Assembly (NCBI GenBank): GCA_964548535.1
Contig: CAZJRQ010000024.1
Span: 1 to 36,360 of the forward strand
Reading direction: 5' to 3'
From: CAZJRQ01 sp964548535
GTDB lineage: Bacteria; Bacillota; Clostridia; Oscillospirales; Ruminococcaceae
DNA length: 36,360 nt
Part shown: in pieces, positions 6,469 to 14,620 of the stretch
How positions within the stretch are numbered: position 1 is the stretch's first letter
Layout: the number at the start of each line of letters is the position of its first letter
Made by a program: the position numbers and the translations under genes
The notes under the pieces: generated by a model
What the model saw: only the letters and a program-made list of their open reading frames with translations
The model's database searches: none
What the model was told of the DNA's origin: nothing

Positions 6469-7140
6469 ATGCGTGCATTAATAATTGAAGATAATAAAGA
6501 ATTGTGTGAATATATGAAATTATCCCTGCTTGATGATAATTATGCGGTTGATACGTCATATACAGGAGTAGAGGGCGAGGAAAAAGGCTATGTAAACTCA
6601 TATGATGTTATTTTGCTTGACTTAAATTTACCTGACAAAGATGGTTTGAAAATACTAGATTTTTGGAGAAAAGAAGGCATTACAACACCTGTTATTATTA
6701 TAACAGCACGAGATGAATTAAAACAGCGTGCAGAAGGTCTTGATATGGGAGCTGACGATTATATTGCCAAACCAGTGGAACTCATGGAAGTAAAAGCTAG
6801 AATTCGTGCAGTAGTACGTCGTTTTCATGGCCGCAGTAATCCAATAATTAAAATTGGAAATTTATCTATAAATCCAAAAACGCAAAAAGCAGAATATCTT
6901 GGAACACCTATCGACTTAAGTGTCAAAGAATTTGAAATTTTAGAGGTAATAGCAAGCCGGCATCCTGAAATTGTATCCTCCGAAGAAATTGCTGAACATA
7001 TTTATGATGAATCCTTTGAAGTTTTTTCTTCAGTTCTTCGAGTGCATATAAGCAGGCTTAGAAAAAAACTGTCTAGTGTTTGTGATACAGAAATTCTTTG
7101 TACCGTGAGAGGAAAGGGGTATTATTTATGCGAAAAATAG
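6469..7140 (+). CDS. OmpR-family response regulator
   Basis: A 223-aa regulator. The receiver domain is at residues 1-115, with the acidic pocket E7/D8, phospho-acceptor D51 in VILLDLNLPDKDG, the conserved Thr in IITARDE and the Lys in DDYIAKP. The OmpR winged helix is at about 127-222 (SVKEFEILEVIASR ... VLRVHISRLRKKL ... VRGKGYYLCEK). It overlaps its kinase by 13 nt, so the two are translationally coupled. The target is most likely the promoter at 8185-8218, which carries two direct repeats 11 bp apart and drives the FtsX/ATPase pair next door. Confidence 0.95.
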   Translation: MRALIIEDNKELCEYMKLSLLDDNYAVDTSYTGVEGEEKGYVNSYDVILLDLNLPDKDGLKILDFWRKEGITTPVIIITARDELKQRAEGLDMGADDYIAKPVELMEVKARIRAVVRRFHGRSNPIIKIGNLSINPKTQKAEYLGTPIDLSVKEFEILEVIASRHPEIVSSEEIAEHIYDESFEVFSSVLRVHISRLRKKLSSVCDTEILCTVRGKGYYLCEK

Positions 7141-8189
7141 AAATGAAAAACAGATTAATTTTTATAAGTATTTTTATAATGATACTGCTTATTATTTTTG
7201 GTTCAGCATTAACAATAACAATTTCGAATAGGTCGTATTCTGAATCTCCAATAATAGTTCTTGACGAGGAAACACTTGAGAATTTTTATCAAAACGGAGT
7301 CGCAACACTTGATATATCTAGTGTTACTACTACAAAAGTTCTGCATCAAAGCTGGACTGAAAATATAAAAGCAACTCAAAAAATCTATTTTATTATATCT
7401 TGTTTAACTAGCCTTGTATTTTTAGCTATTCTATACTTTGCAAAAAATAAATTATCCCAAAACACATTAGAAACCGCTTTTTCTGAAATATGCAATTCAA
7501 AAGATGAGCAGGATTCCAAAAATAAATATCTATATGAAAACATTAAAAAACATTTTGAGAACAGCATGGAAGAGTTTAAAAGATTAAGCTCATATTTATC
7601 CCATGAGCAAAAAAACTCAATTGCATTGCTTAGAGCAAAGCTAGAATACGATAAGAATTATGAGTATATTAAATATGTTGATAGCCTTACAAATAATATA
7701 TATGATATTCTAACTTTAAGCGATGACTATACTGAAGACGATATCTGTGAGGTTGATTGTACTCTGATAACAGCAGAAATATGTGATGAATTTCTACAGC
7801 TTGGTATTGATTTAAACTTCGATTTTGATGAGGATCAGGACTGTACAGTTTCAGCAAAAACAAGATGGATTTCAAGGGCGATTTATAACCTAATTGATAA
7901 CGCAGTGAAGTATGGGCAGGACAATCTGATTTCAGTATCTCTAAGAAGAGAATTAGATAGTGTAATCGTTGAAGTAAACGATCAGGGTATAGGCATTGCA
8001 CAAGAAAAACAACAGCAAGTTTTTGAAAATCGTTATAGAATTTCTTCACTGAACAGCGATGGCTACGGAATAGGATTAAGCCTAGTTTCTCATGTCTGCG
8101 ACCTCTGCAAAGGTTTTGTTTGGGTCGAGAGCAAACAAGGTAGAGGGAGCACTTTCTACATGACTATGCCAGCGAGTGATGTAGTGTAA
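7128..8189 (+). CDS. sensor histidine kinase
   Basis: A 353-aa membrane kinase. Transmembrane helices lie at about residues 10-32 and 86-104 and enclose a roughly 50-residue extracellular sensor loop. A dimerisation/phospho-acceptor helix has a non-standard H box, LSHEQKNSIALL (H159), where most kinases have SHELKTP. The ATPase domain carries the N box NLIDNAVKYG, G1 DQGIGI and G2 GYGIGLSL. I chose the ATG at 7128 because it follows GAGGAAAGGGG; the longer frame from 7098 has no such site. It pairs with the response regulator that it overlaps. The signal is unknown; the neighbouring FtsX/ATPase suggests an envelope stress or antimicrobial compound. Confidence 0.92.
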   Translation: MRKIEMKNRLIFISIFIMILLIIFGSALTITISNRSYSESPIIVLDEETLENFYQNGVATLDISSVTTTKVLHQSWTENIKATQKIYFIISCLTSLVFLAILYFAKNKLSQNTLETAFSEICNSKDEQDSKNKYLYENIKKHFENSMEEFKRLSSYLSHEQKNSIALLRAKLEYDKNYEYIKYVDSLTNNIYDILTLSDDYTEDDICEVDCTLITAEICDEFLQLGIDLNFDFDEDQDCTVSAKTRWISRAIYNLIDNAVKYGQDNLISVSLRRELDSVIVEVNDQGIGIAQEKQQQVFENRYRISSLNSDGYGIGLSLVSHVCDLCKGFVWVESKQGRGSTFYMTMPASDVV

Positions 8190-8218
8190 CATTCATGTAA
8201 CATAAAATATGGTATGCT
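8185..8218 (+). promoter_or_regulatory. regulator-dependent promoter of the FtsX/ATPase operon
   Basis: Direct repeats TGTAACAT at 8185-8192 and 8196-8203 (11-bp period) replace a -35 box. A -10-like TATGCT (8213-8218) follows 9 bp later. The first repeat overlaps the kinase stop codon. The layout fits activation by an OmpR-family dimer, most simply the regulator encoded just upstream. Confidence 0.65.
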
Positions 8219-8245
8219 TAACTTATGACGAAAGGAGATTTGCAA

Positions 8246-9631
8246 ATGTTTATATTAAAAAATGCAATCAAAAACATATTTCGCAATAAGGGTCGAAGCA
8301 TACTGTTATCAATTTTATTGATTTTTCTTTTTACAGGTGTCAGTGTTTCTATGATAATTGGTTCATCAGCTCAAAACATTTCACAAGAATACAAAGAAAA
8401 AATCAGCGTTTCTGCTGTACTTAAAGTGGATTACATGAGTTTGATATCAACTGCAAACAGTGATGGAATTATTAATACAACAGACTTGACAAATGATGAT
8501 TACAAAAAATTTGCAGATTCAAAATATGTAAAAGAATGTATTACATATGGTTCAGTTGTAGTTTTAGCACCAAAAATAAATCCAGCTGGTTCTACTACTG
8601 ATATAGGTATTAATTTGCAGGGTTCAGATGAAATTGAAGAAGGAAATCTTTTTTTGAAAGGATATACCGATCTAAATCAGCTAACAGATTTTATTGAAGG
8701 GACACGCAAAATTACTTCTGGCAAAGTTTTTTCAGATTTGAATGAATGTATTATAAGCACCGAGCTTGCCGAAAAAAATGGGCTAGATGTAGGTGATACT
8801 ATATCCGTACGAACTGTTGTCAAAAGCGAACGTGAAACATTAGATTTGAAAGTAAGCGGTATATATCTTGATGCAAAACCAACAGGACAGGATAACCTAT
8901 TTTCATTTCAAAACCCTAAGAACGATGTTATAGTTGGATTTGATACATTAGAGCAATTGGACAGTGCGAATTACACCGTAGAAAGCAGCTTTATTCTATC
9001 AGATCCTAACAAAGTAGATGAGTTTGAAAAAGAATTAAAAAGCAAAGGTCTGCCAGAGGCTTATTATATTTCAGCGGATACAGAAGTATACAATCAAATC
9101 CTTGCTCCAACAGAAGGCATATCTCAAACTGTCAGCTATTTCCTTGTAGTTATACTTATAGTTGGCGTAGGCGTGTTAATACTGCTGTCGGTATTAATAA
9201 TTCGTGAGAGAAAATATGAAATTGGCGTGCTGCGTGCCAGAGGATTAAGCAAATGGAAAATAGCACTTCAATTCATTGTTGAAAACCTAGCTATGTCTAT
9301 TATTTGTCTGGTAATATCAATGTCGGTAACTGCTTTGATAGCTCAGCCTGTTGCAGACTCACTCTTAGCAAAACAAAAGGAAACCACTCAGCAACAAAAT
9401 GACCAGCAAGACAATTTCCAAAGTGTTTTCAATATTGATTACGAAGAAACCTCCTTTGGAAATGACGCATCTAATATTTCGGAGACATCTCAAGTCAAAG
9501 TTTCTTTTGGTTTAGATGAGATAATGAAAATTATCCTGATGACATTACTAATCAGTATATTATCAAGCTTAGTATCGGTAATATATATTTCGAAAAATGA
9601 ACCAATGAAGATATTAACTGAAAGGAGCTAA
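8246..9631 (+). CDS. FtsX-type ABC transporter permease (MacB-like)
   Basis: A 461-aa inner-membrane protein with the FtsX/MacB plan. It has one N-terminal helix (about 17-39), a large extracellular domain (about 40-290) and three C-terminal helices (about 297-320, 342-370, 425-447), the last preceded by a Gln/Asn-rich linker. Conserved signs are the basic N-terminus (KNAIKNIFRNKGRSILLS), REKYEIGVLRARGLSK-like text after helix 2, and the closing EPMKILTERS. The ATG at 8246 follows AAAGGAG by 8 nt; the upstream ATG at 8225 has no site. It forms a transporter with the ATPase 3 nt downstream. MacB-like pairs move or shed peptides, lipids or drugs by mechanotransmission; the substrate here is unknown. 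Confidence 0.9.
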   Translation: MFILKNAIKNIFRNKGRSILLSILLIFLFTGVSVSMIIGSSAQNISQEYKEKISVSAVLKVDYMSLISTANSDGIINTTDLTNDDYKKFADSKYVKECITYGSVVVLAPKINPAGSTTDIGINLQGSDEIEEGNLFLKGYTDLNQLTDFIEGTRKITSGKVFSDLNECIISTELAEKNGLDVGDTISVRTVVKSERETLDLKVSGIYLDAKPTGQDNLFSFQNPKNDVIVGFDTLEQLDSANYTVESSFILSDPNKVDEFEKELKSKGLPEAYYISADTEVYNQILAPTEGISQTVSYFLVVILIVGVGVLILLSVLIIRERKYEIGVLRARGLSKWKIALQFIVENLAMSIICLVISMSVTALIAQPVADSLLAKQKETTQQQNDQQDNFQSVFNIDYEETSFGNDASNISETSQVKVSFGLDEIMKIILMTLLISILSSLVSVIYISKNEPMKILTERS

Positions 9632-9634
9632 GGT

Positions 9635-10315
9635 ATGGCAGTGTTATCATTAAAAAACGTATGTTATAGTTACGAAAAAAACAATGCAGTATTAAATAAA
9701 ATCAATATATCCTTTGAAACAGGAAAGCTGTATGTGATTATGGGTAAATCAGGTGCAGGAAAAAGTACACTTTTATCCCTTTTATCAGGTCTAGACAATC
9801 CGCAAAAGGGCGATGTTTTATACAAAGAAACTACTTTGCGTGATAAAAACAAAGATAATTACCGCAAAAATGATATAGGAATTTTGTTTCAAGGATATAA
9901 TTTATTAAACACTGCTACTGGGTTAGATAATGTCCTAATGCCTATGGAAATATGCGAATGTAAAGTAAAAAATAAAAAATCAAGGGCGTACGAGCTTTTA
10001 GAAAATGTAGGGATAGATAAGCAAAAAGCAAATAGAAGAGTTTTGAAATTATCTGGCGGTGAACAGCAGAGAGTAGCAATTGCTGCAGCTATTGCACATA
10101 ATCCTGAAATCATAATAGCTGATGAACCGACTGGCAATCTTGATGCAGATACAGAAAAAGATATACTAAAACTTCTATCTGATTTAGTACATCAGCAATC
10201 AAAATGCGTTATAGTTGTCACTCATTCTATGGCATTTTCAGATTATGCTGACGAGTTATGGGGATTAAATAAAGGTCGGCTTAATATAATTAAGAAGAAA
10301 CAACAAAAAATTTAA
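9635..10315 (+). CDS. ABC transporter ATPase (MacB/LolD type)
   Basis: A 226-aa nucleotide-binding subunit. It shows Walker A GKSGAGKST (residues 37-45), Q-loop GILFQGYNLL, signature LSGGEQQR, Walker B IIIADEPTGNLD and switch His in VVTHS. The signature and Walker B wording are typical of the MacB/LolD/BceA group that pairs with FtsX permeases. AAAGGAG lies 7 nt before the ATG. It is the last gene of the unit (permease, ATPase) and is followed by a strong terminator. Confidence 0.95.
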   Translation: MAVLSLKNVCYSYEKNNAVLNKINISFETGKLYVIMGKSGAGKSTLLSLLSGLDNPQKGDVLYKETTLRDKNKDNYRKNDIGILFQGYNLLNTATGLDNVLMPMEICECKVKNKKSRAYELLENVGIDKQKANRRVLKLSGGEQQRVAIAAAIAHNPEIIIADEPTGNLDADTEKDILKLLSDLVHQQSKCVIVVTHSMAFSDYADELWGLNKGRLNIIKKKQQKI

Positions 10316-10322
10316 ATATATA

Positions 10323-10361
10323 AAAACGCCATCTGAAATCAACGTGTTCAGATGGCGTTTT
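10323..10361 (+). terminator. strong intrinsic terminator
   Basis: Perfect 15-bp arms AAAACGCCATCTGAA / TTCAGATGGCGTTTT (10323-10337, 10347-10361) with a 9-nt loop. The U tract is built into the stem, so it can act in both directions. Confidence 0.9.
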
Positions 10362-10445
10362 GCATTAATAGCTAAAAGCAAATTTGATTATTTAAATCAC
10401 AAAAAACTGCACTAACTCCAAAAAGAATATTTAAGAAAAAATCAG

Positions 10446-10474
10446 TTGCATTGATAATATATTAATGATATAAT
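10446..10474 (+). promoter_or_regulatory. merR promoter
   Basis: TTGCAT (10446-10451), 17-bp spacer, TATAAT (10469-10474), 25 nt before the ATG and its AAGGAGAAG site. The spacer is 17 bp, not the stretched 19-20 bp of classical MerR-activated promoters. Confidence 0.7.
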
Positions 10475-10499
10475 ATTCTTGATAAGGAGAAGATTAAAA

Positions 10500-11231
10500 A
10501 TGGAACAATTAAAAACTTCTGATGTTGCCAAAGCCACTGGGATTCATGTAAATACTGTGCGGTTCTATGAAGAGCTTGGATTTATTCCTAAGGCAGAAAG
10601 AAAACCAAACGGATATCGTATTTTTACACAGTTTCATATAGAGCAAATTAAGCTTTTGCAAATTGGTTTTGAAATACCACTTGTACAAAGCGGTTTGCGA
10701 AAACAAGTCCGAGATATAATTGTTACATCAGCAAAAAAAGATTTAGACAGGGCCATTATTCTTGCCAATGAATATATGCGTTCATTAAATACGGAGGAGA
10801 AAAATGCTAATGAGGCTGTAGATATTGTCAAGAACATTTTAAATAAACAACACAAAGATGATATTTCATTAAAACGAAAAGAAACCGCCGAATATCTAAA
10901 CGTAACAGTTGACAGTCTGCGTAACTGGGAAATGAACGGTTTGCTAAAAGTAAAACGCTCTCAAAACGGTTATAGAATATATACTTGTGGTGACATTGAC
11001 AGACTGAAAATAATTAGAACACTTAGATATGCAAACTACTCCTTAGAAGCAATTTTGCGAATGCTTAATAAGTTATCTGCTGATCCAGAAATAAATATAA
11101 AGAAAACATTAAACACACCAGCTGGTCAAGAAGAATTCATTTATGTTTGTGATGAGTTGATCTTATCAATAAAAAAAGCTAAATTCAACACACAGAAAAT
11201 GATTACTCAGCTTGAATATATGAAAAAATAA
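10500..11231 (+). CDS. tandem-domain MerR-family regulator
   Basis: A 243-aa protein with two MerR DNA-binding domains. The first is at about residues 3-70 (LKTSDVAKATGIHVNTVRFY ... GYRIFT) and the second at about 124-193 (RKETAEYLNVTVDSLRNWE ... GYRIYT). Each has the helix-turn-helix plus wing. A helical linker lies between them and a coiled C-terminal tail follows. Ordinary MerR proteins have one such domain and dimerise; here one chain could cover a whole site. There is no Cys-rich metal loop, so a drug-like ligand is more likely than a metal. The ATG at 10500 follows AAGGAGAAGATTAAA. It precedes an ABC-2 exporter, its presumed target, separated by a hairpin that may act as an attenuator. 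Confidence 0.88.
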   Translation: MEQLKTSDVAKATGIHVNTVRFYEELGFIPKAERKPNGYRIFTQFHIEQIKLLQIGFEIPLVQSGLRKQVRDIIVTSAKKDLDRAIILANEYMRSLNTEEKNANEAVDIVKNILNKQHKDDISLKRKETAEYLNVTVDSLRNWEMNGLLKVKRSQNGYRIYTCGDIDRLKIIRTLRYANYSLEAILRMLNKLSADPEINIKKTLNTPAGQEEFIYVCDELILSIKKAKFNTQKMITQLEYMKK

Positions 11232-11243
11232 TATTACCCTCCA

Positions 11244-11280
11244 TTATAACACCAACCTTTGGATTGGTGTTATAATTTTT
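11244..11280 (+). terminator. intrinsic terminator or attenuator between merR and the exporter
   Basis: Perfect 12-bp arms TTATAACACCAA / TTGGTGTTATAA (11244-11255, 11264-11275), then TTTTTTTATA. No second promoter is evident before the exporter at 11305, so read-through past this hairpin probably sets exporter expression. Confidence 0.75.
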
Positions 11281-11304
11281 TTATACTAAAAGGGAGGTAG
11301 ATTT

Positions 11305-12030
11305 ATGTCTGCAAATATTGAAGTTAAAAACCTAAGCAAATCATATAACGGAATTAAAGTGCTTGATAATTTTAATGTCATAGTTAAAAAGGGTGAAGTT
11401 TTCGGCTTGCTTGGAGCAAACGGTGCAGGAAAAAGCACTTCGGTTGAATGTATTTTAGGCACACGAAAAGCTGATAGCGGTAGCGTTTCTGTATTAGGAA
11501 CAAATCCACACAGTTCAAGAGAAGAGCTATTTGAAATGGTGGGCGTTCAATTTCAGGAGTCAACTTTTCATAACAAAATCAAAGTTTGTGAACTATGTGA
11601 AGTCACTTATGCACTTTACAAAAACCCGACTAATTATGAAGATTTGCTTGTAAAATTCGGGCTTAAAGAACATTCTAAAAAATACATTGAGGACCTATCA
11701 GGAGGTCAAAAGCAGAGATTATTTATTGTGTTAGCACTAATTCCAAATCCCAAAGTTGTTTTTCTTGATGAACTTACAACAGGACTTGATTTAAAAGCGA
11801 GACGTGAGGTTTGGAAAATACTTTTGCAGCTTAAAGAAGAGGGCTTAACAATCTTTTTAACATCACATTTTATGGACGAAATCAAACTGCTTTGTGATAA
11901 TATCTGCATACTTAAAAAAGGAAAAACTGTATTTCAAGGTACAGTTGATGAGGCGGTAGAAAGCAGTCCGTTCGAAAACTTAGAAGATGCTTATCTATGG
12001 TACGCAGATGATGAAACGGAGGAGATATAG
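11305..12030 (+). CDS. ABC-2 type exporter ATPase (DrrA-like)
   Basis: A 241-aa nucleotide-binding protein with Walker A GANGAGKST (residues 37-45), Q-loop VGVQFQES, signature DLSGGQKQR, Walker B VVFLDELTTGLD and switch His TSHFMDE. The DELTTGLD and HFMDE wording is typical of drug, lipid or polysaccharide ABC-2 exporters. The ATG follows AAAGGGAGGTAGATTT. The permease gene follows 3 nt later, so the two form one transporter under the tandem MerR regulator. The substrate is probably a hydrophobic drug or peptide, by family precedent only. Confidence 0.93.
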   Translation: MSANIEVKNLSKSYNGIKVLDNFNVIVKKGEVFGLLGANGAGKSTSVECILGTRKADSGSVSVLGTNPHSSREELFEMVGVQFQESTFHNKIKVCELCEVTYALYKNPTNYEDLLVKFGLKEHSKKYIEDLSGGQKQRLFIVLALIPNPKVVFLDELTTGLDLKARREVWKILLQLKEEGLTIFLTSHFMDEIKLLCDNICILKKGKTVFQGTVDEAVESSPFENLEDAYLWYADDETEEI

Positions 12031-12033
12031 AAT

Positions 12034-12777
12034 ATGAAAGCTTTTTTCACAATGCTAAAAGTTGATTTTAAACTATCCTTACGAGGTTTAGATATGTTAA
12101 TTTTCGCAATATGTATGCCTATTGCAGTTGCATTAATCATAGGCAGTATATACGGAACAAAACCAGCATTTGACGGTGCGAATTACACTTTTTACGAGCA
12201 AACTTTCAGCGGTCTTATTTCAATATCAATATGTGCAAGCGGTTTAATGGGACTTCCTCTAGTTATTGCAGATCTGCGAGAAAAAAAGATATTAAAAAGA
12301 TACAAGGTTACTCCAATAAACCCAGTCATACTGCTAATTGAGCAAGCGATTATATATATAATCTACTGCCTTGCTTCGCTTATAATATTAACATTAATTT
12401 CAGTTATTTTCTTTGATTTTAAATTACAAGGTTCAATGCTCAAGTTTTTAGCAAGCTATTTTTTTGTAATTATCTCAATGTTCAGCATTGGCTTAATGGT
12501 TGGAGGAGTAGCCAAAAACTCAAAGAAAGCTGGTGCAATTGCAAGCATAATATATTTTCCCAGCCTAATTTTTTCTGGCACTACACTGCCATATGATGCT
12601 ATGCCACAAGCTTTACAAAAATTTTCAGATTTTTTACCACTTACTCAAGGAGTAAAATTTCTTCAAGCCTCAGTAATAGGAAACCCATTGGAAAACGTAA
12701 AAATCTCTATTATAGCACTATCAATTATTGCCTGTGCATGTTTATTTGTAGCAATAAAGTTTTTTAAGTGGGAATAA
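12034..12777 (+). CDS. ABC-2 type exporter permease
   Basis: A 247-aa integral membrane protein with six hydrophobic segments, roughly residues 20-42, 62-85, 103-130, 140-162, 168-188 and 222-242. This is the ABC-2 membrane fold. Family signs are the LREKKILKRYKVTPI stretch after helix 2 and FPSLIFSGTTLPYDAMP-like text before the last loop. Its start overlaps the ribosome-loading region GGAGGAGATATAGAAT at the end of the ATPase gene. With the ATPase it forms a DrrAB-like exporter. Confidence 0.92.
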   Translation: MKAFFTMLKVDFKLSLRGLDMLIFAICMPIAVALIIGSIYGTKPAFDGANYTFYEQTFSGLISISICASGLMGLPLVIADLREKKILKRYKVTPINPVILLIEQAIIYIIYCLASLIILTLISVIFFDFKLQGSMLKFLASYFFVIISMFSIGLMVGGVAKNSKKAGAIASIIYFPSLIFSGTTLPYDAMPQALQKFSDFLPLTQGVKFLQASVIGNPLENVKISIIALSIIACACLFVAIKFFKWE

Positions 12778-12787
12778 ATAAGGTTAA

Positions 12788-12985
12788 ACAATTACAATTT
12801 GCTCCCCGTTGTTATATAACATACCTTGCCTTGTTTCAGCCGTTATTGAAAAAACACTCCTTGACGATATTGAGAAAACTATGAAACTAGCCAAAGTGCA
12901 ATACATGTTAAAATACGGCGAAGAATATAAAAATAGTAGCAACAAAAAGAGCACAAGCACAAATAAACATAGTCAAGCAAAATAG
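12788..12985 (+). pseudogene. C-terminal relic of an unidentified gene
   Basis: A frame open from just after a stop at 12785 to TAG at 12983-12985. It reads VSAVIEKTLLDDIEKTMKLA, then KVQYMLKYGEEYKN and a Ser/Lys/Thr tail. It looks like a real charged helical C-terminus, but there is no start codon with a binding site. It is followed by its own terminator, which supports a former gene cut at its 5' end when the exporter DNA or a neighbour arrived. Family not recognised. Confidence 0.45.
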
Positions 12986-12990
12986 ATGAA

Positions 12991-13037
12991 AAAGCAGGCG
13001 TGTATTCACATTAAGAATACAGCCTGCTTTCTATGTT
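12991..13037 (+). terminator. intrinsic terminator after the relic
   Basis: Arms AAAGCAGGCGTGTATTC (12991-13007) and GAATACAGCCTGCTTT (13015-13030), with one bulged base, followed by CTATGTTTTT. Confidence 0.75.
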
Positions 13038-13086
13038 TTTTATAAAATAATGACCAAATAAAGACCAATATTCCTATCACATTGCA

Positions 13087-13120
13087 AACAAAAAGCCCTC
13101 ACAGAATTTGTCTGTGAGGG
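13087..13120 (-). terminator. terminator of tRNA-Thr transcript
   Basis: Perfect 10-bp arms CCCTCACAGA / TCTGTGAGGG (13096-13105, 13111-13120). On the minus strand they are followed by CTTTTTGTTT. A second hairpin (CCAGGG / CCCTGG, 13128-13145) lies between it and the tRNA. Confidence 0.8.
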
Positions 13121-13145
13121 TAAAGGTCCAGGGGCACGTCCCTGG

Positions 13146-13221
13146 TGGAGCTGTTAACCGGATTCGAACCGGTGACCTCGTCCTTACCAAGGACGTGCTC
13201 TGCCTACTGAGCCATAACAGC
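13146..13221 (-). tRNA. tRNA-Thr(GGT)
   Basis: Reads on the minus strand as a complete cloverleaf: acceptor GCTGTTA/TAACAGC, D stem GCTC/GAGC, anticodon stem CGTCC/GGACG around loop TTGGTAA (anticodon GGT, threonine ACC/ACU codons), and T arm ACCGG-TTCGAAT-CCGGT. The body is 73 nt (13149-13221) and the CCA end is encoded (13146-13148). Its 3' end faces the accessory region, so it may be the attachment site of that region. Confidence 0.95.
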
Positions 13222-13243
13222 ATATAATCAGTAACAATTACTA

Positions 13244-13272
13244 ATTATACACTAAACGATAATGTTTGTCAA
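13244..13272 (-). promoter_or_regulatory. tRNA-Thr promoter
   Basis: On the minus strand: consensus TTGACA (13267-13272), 17-bp spacer, TATAAT (13244-13249), 22 nt before the mature 5' end. The tRNA is thus transcribed independently of folC, which ends 65 nt upstream. Confidence 0.85.
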
Positions 13273-13336
13273 GCAAAAAAACACATCTCACAGCCTGCAA
13301 TTCCCCAATAATCTAGCTGTAAAACGCGCCACATTT

Positions 13337-14620
13337 CTATTGCTTGGCAAAATTCTCTGTCAAAATCGGACGAATGCCACTTGCCAAATATAATGAACCG
13401 CATACAATAATCGCACCGCAGTTTTTTGACTTCTGAACAGCAAGCTCAACGGCCTGTGAAGTACTGCCACAGCTGTAAACATTTTCGCAATATTTGCTAG
13501 CATTTTCAGCAAGCTCTTTGTGCCCTAAAGCACGTGGATTGTCAGGCTCTACCGCAATAAAATGCCTAACATACCTGCATACTGACCCTAAAATAACATC
13601 GTATTCCTTGTCCGCCAAAACTCCCATGACCATAACAATACCCGCACTCTCCAACTCCTCAAGCACTTCAACCAAAGCCTGTGCGCCTCCAGAATTGTGT
13701 GAGCCGTCCAAAATCACTAACGGACTTTCGCTGATTATTTCCATTCTCGACGGTATAAATGAATTGGCAATGCCAAATTTGATGTCCTCATCAGATACGC
13801 AAAAACCTTGATTTCTAAGCTGTTTTGCTGACTCAATCGCAGTTATCGCATTGTATACCTGAAACTTTCCGCATAAAGATTTGTGATACAAAATTCCACC
13901 ATAATTAAAGCTCTCAGCCCGCCAGCTTTCGTCAACTATCTGCAGTGTGTTAAGCGTCGGGCTAACCAAATTGCTGCCTACATCAGCACACCGCTTTACT
14001 ATAACTTCAATCGCTTTTTGATCCATAAGAGGATAAATTATCGTGTCCGCACCCTTGATTACACCAGCTTTTTCATGAGCAATTTCAGCAATACTGTCCC
14101 CTAGTATTGCTGTGTGATCAAGACTTATCGACGTCACAATTTGCAGACAAGACGTGCTAATTATGTTGGTCGAATCCTGCCCTCCGCCAAGACCAGCCTC
14201 AAGACAAACAATGTCACAATTGCGACGCTTGAACCACTCAAAAGCAATAGCAGTTGTAACCTCAAATTGAGTTGGAAACTCTCCGTCAACCGAAGAATTT
14301 TCCCAGTGACTAAGCACAAATTCCACGCACCCTGCAAGCTCGTTTTCACTAATCATTTCACCGTTAATCTGCATGGTTTCACGAAACGAAATCACAAAAG
14401 GGCTCGTAAAAAGTCCGCATTTGTGTCCGCCATGAGCTAGAATATTACTAAGCATAGTAGACACCGAACCCTTGCCGTTAGTTCCGACAATGTGGACGAA
14501 TTTCAAACTATTTTGAGGATTACCCATGTTCTCTAAAAGTCTTTCAATACGCGCTAAACCGAGATTTATCCCGAACTTTCCAAGCTGATTTATTCTATCC
14601 ATTGCGTCATTATAATTCAT
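13337..14620 (-). CDS. folC: folylpolyglutamate synthase / dihydrofolate synthase
   Basis: A 427-aa cytoplasmic Mur-ligase-type enzyme that adds glutamate to dihydropteroate/folates, the last step of dihydrofolate synthesis and folate retention. It shows the N-terminal YNDAMDRINQLGKFGINLGL helix, the P-loop HIVGTNGKGSVS at about residue 45, the FTSPFVISFRE loop, GLGGGQDSTN, the SLDHTAILG motif and the C-terminal Mur-ligase text LDGSHN and VVCGSLYLAS-like end. The start is the ATG at 14618-14620, behind TTTGGAGGATTACA; a longer frame to 14689 lies inside folA. It overlaps folA by 11 nt and is the last gene of the riboswitch-led folate operon. No strong terminator follows, only a weak ACAGC/GCTGT stem before TTTTTTT. 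Confidence 0.95.
   Translation of the reverse strand: MNYNDAMDRINQLGKFGINLGLARIERLLENMGNPQNSLKFVHIVGTNGKGSVSTMLSNILAHGGHKCGLFTSPFVISFRETMQINGEMISENELAGCVEFVLSHWENSSVDGEFPTQFEVTTAIAFEWFKRRNCDIVCLEAGLGGGQDSTNIISTSCLQIVTSISLDHTAILGDSIAEIAHEKAGVIKGADTIIYPLMDQKAIEVIVKRCADVGSNLVSPTLNTLQIVDESWRAESFNYGGILYHKSLCGKFQVYNAITAIESAKQLRNQGFCVSDEDIKFGIANSFIPSRMEIISESPLVILDGSHNSGGAQALVEVLEELESAGIVMVMGVLADKEYDVILGSVCRYVRHFIAVEPDNPRALGHKELAENASKYCENVYSCGSTSQAVELAVQKSKNCGAIIVCGSLYLASGIRPILTENFAKQ

Noticed and set aside
13121..13145. CCAGGG/CCCTGG hairpin next to tRNA-Thr as an independent terminator
   Set aside because: No T run follows it; the true terminator is the CCCTCACAGA stem further on. It is kept only as a possible member of the dispersed GC-rich repeat family.
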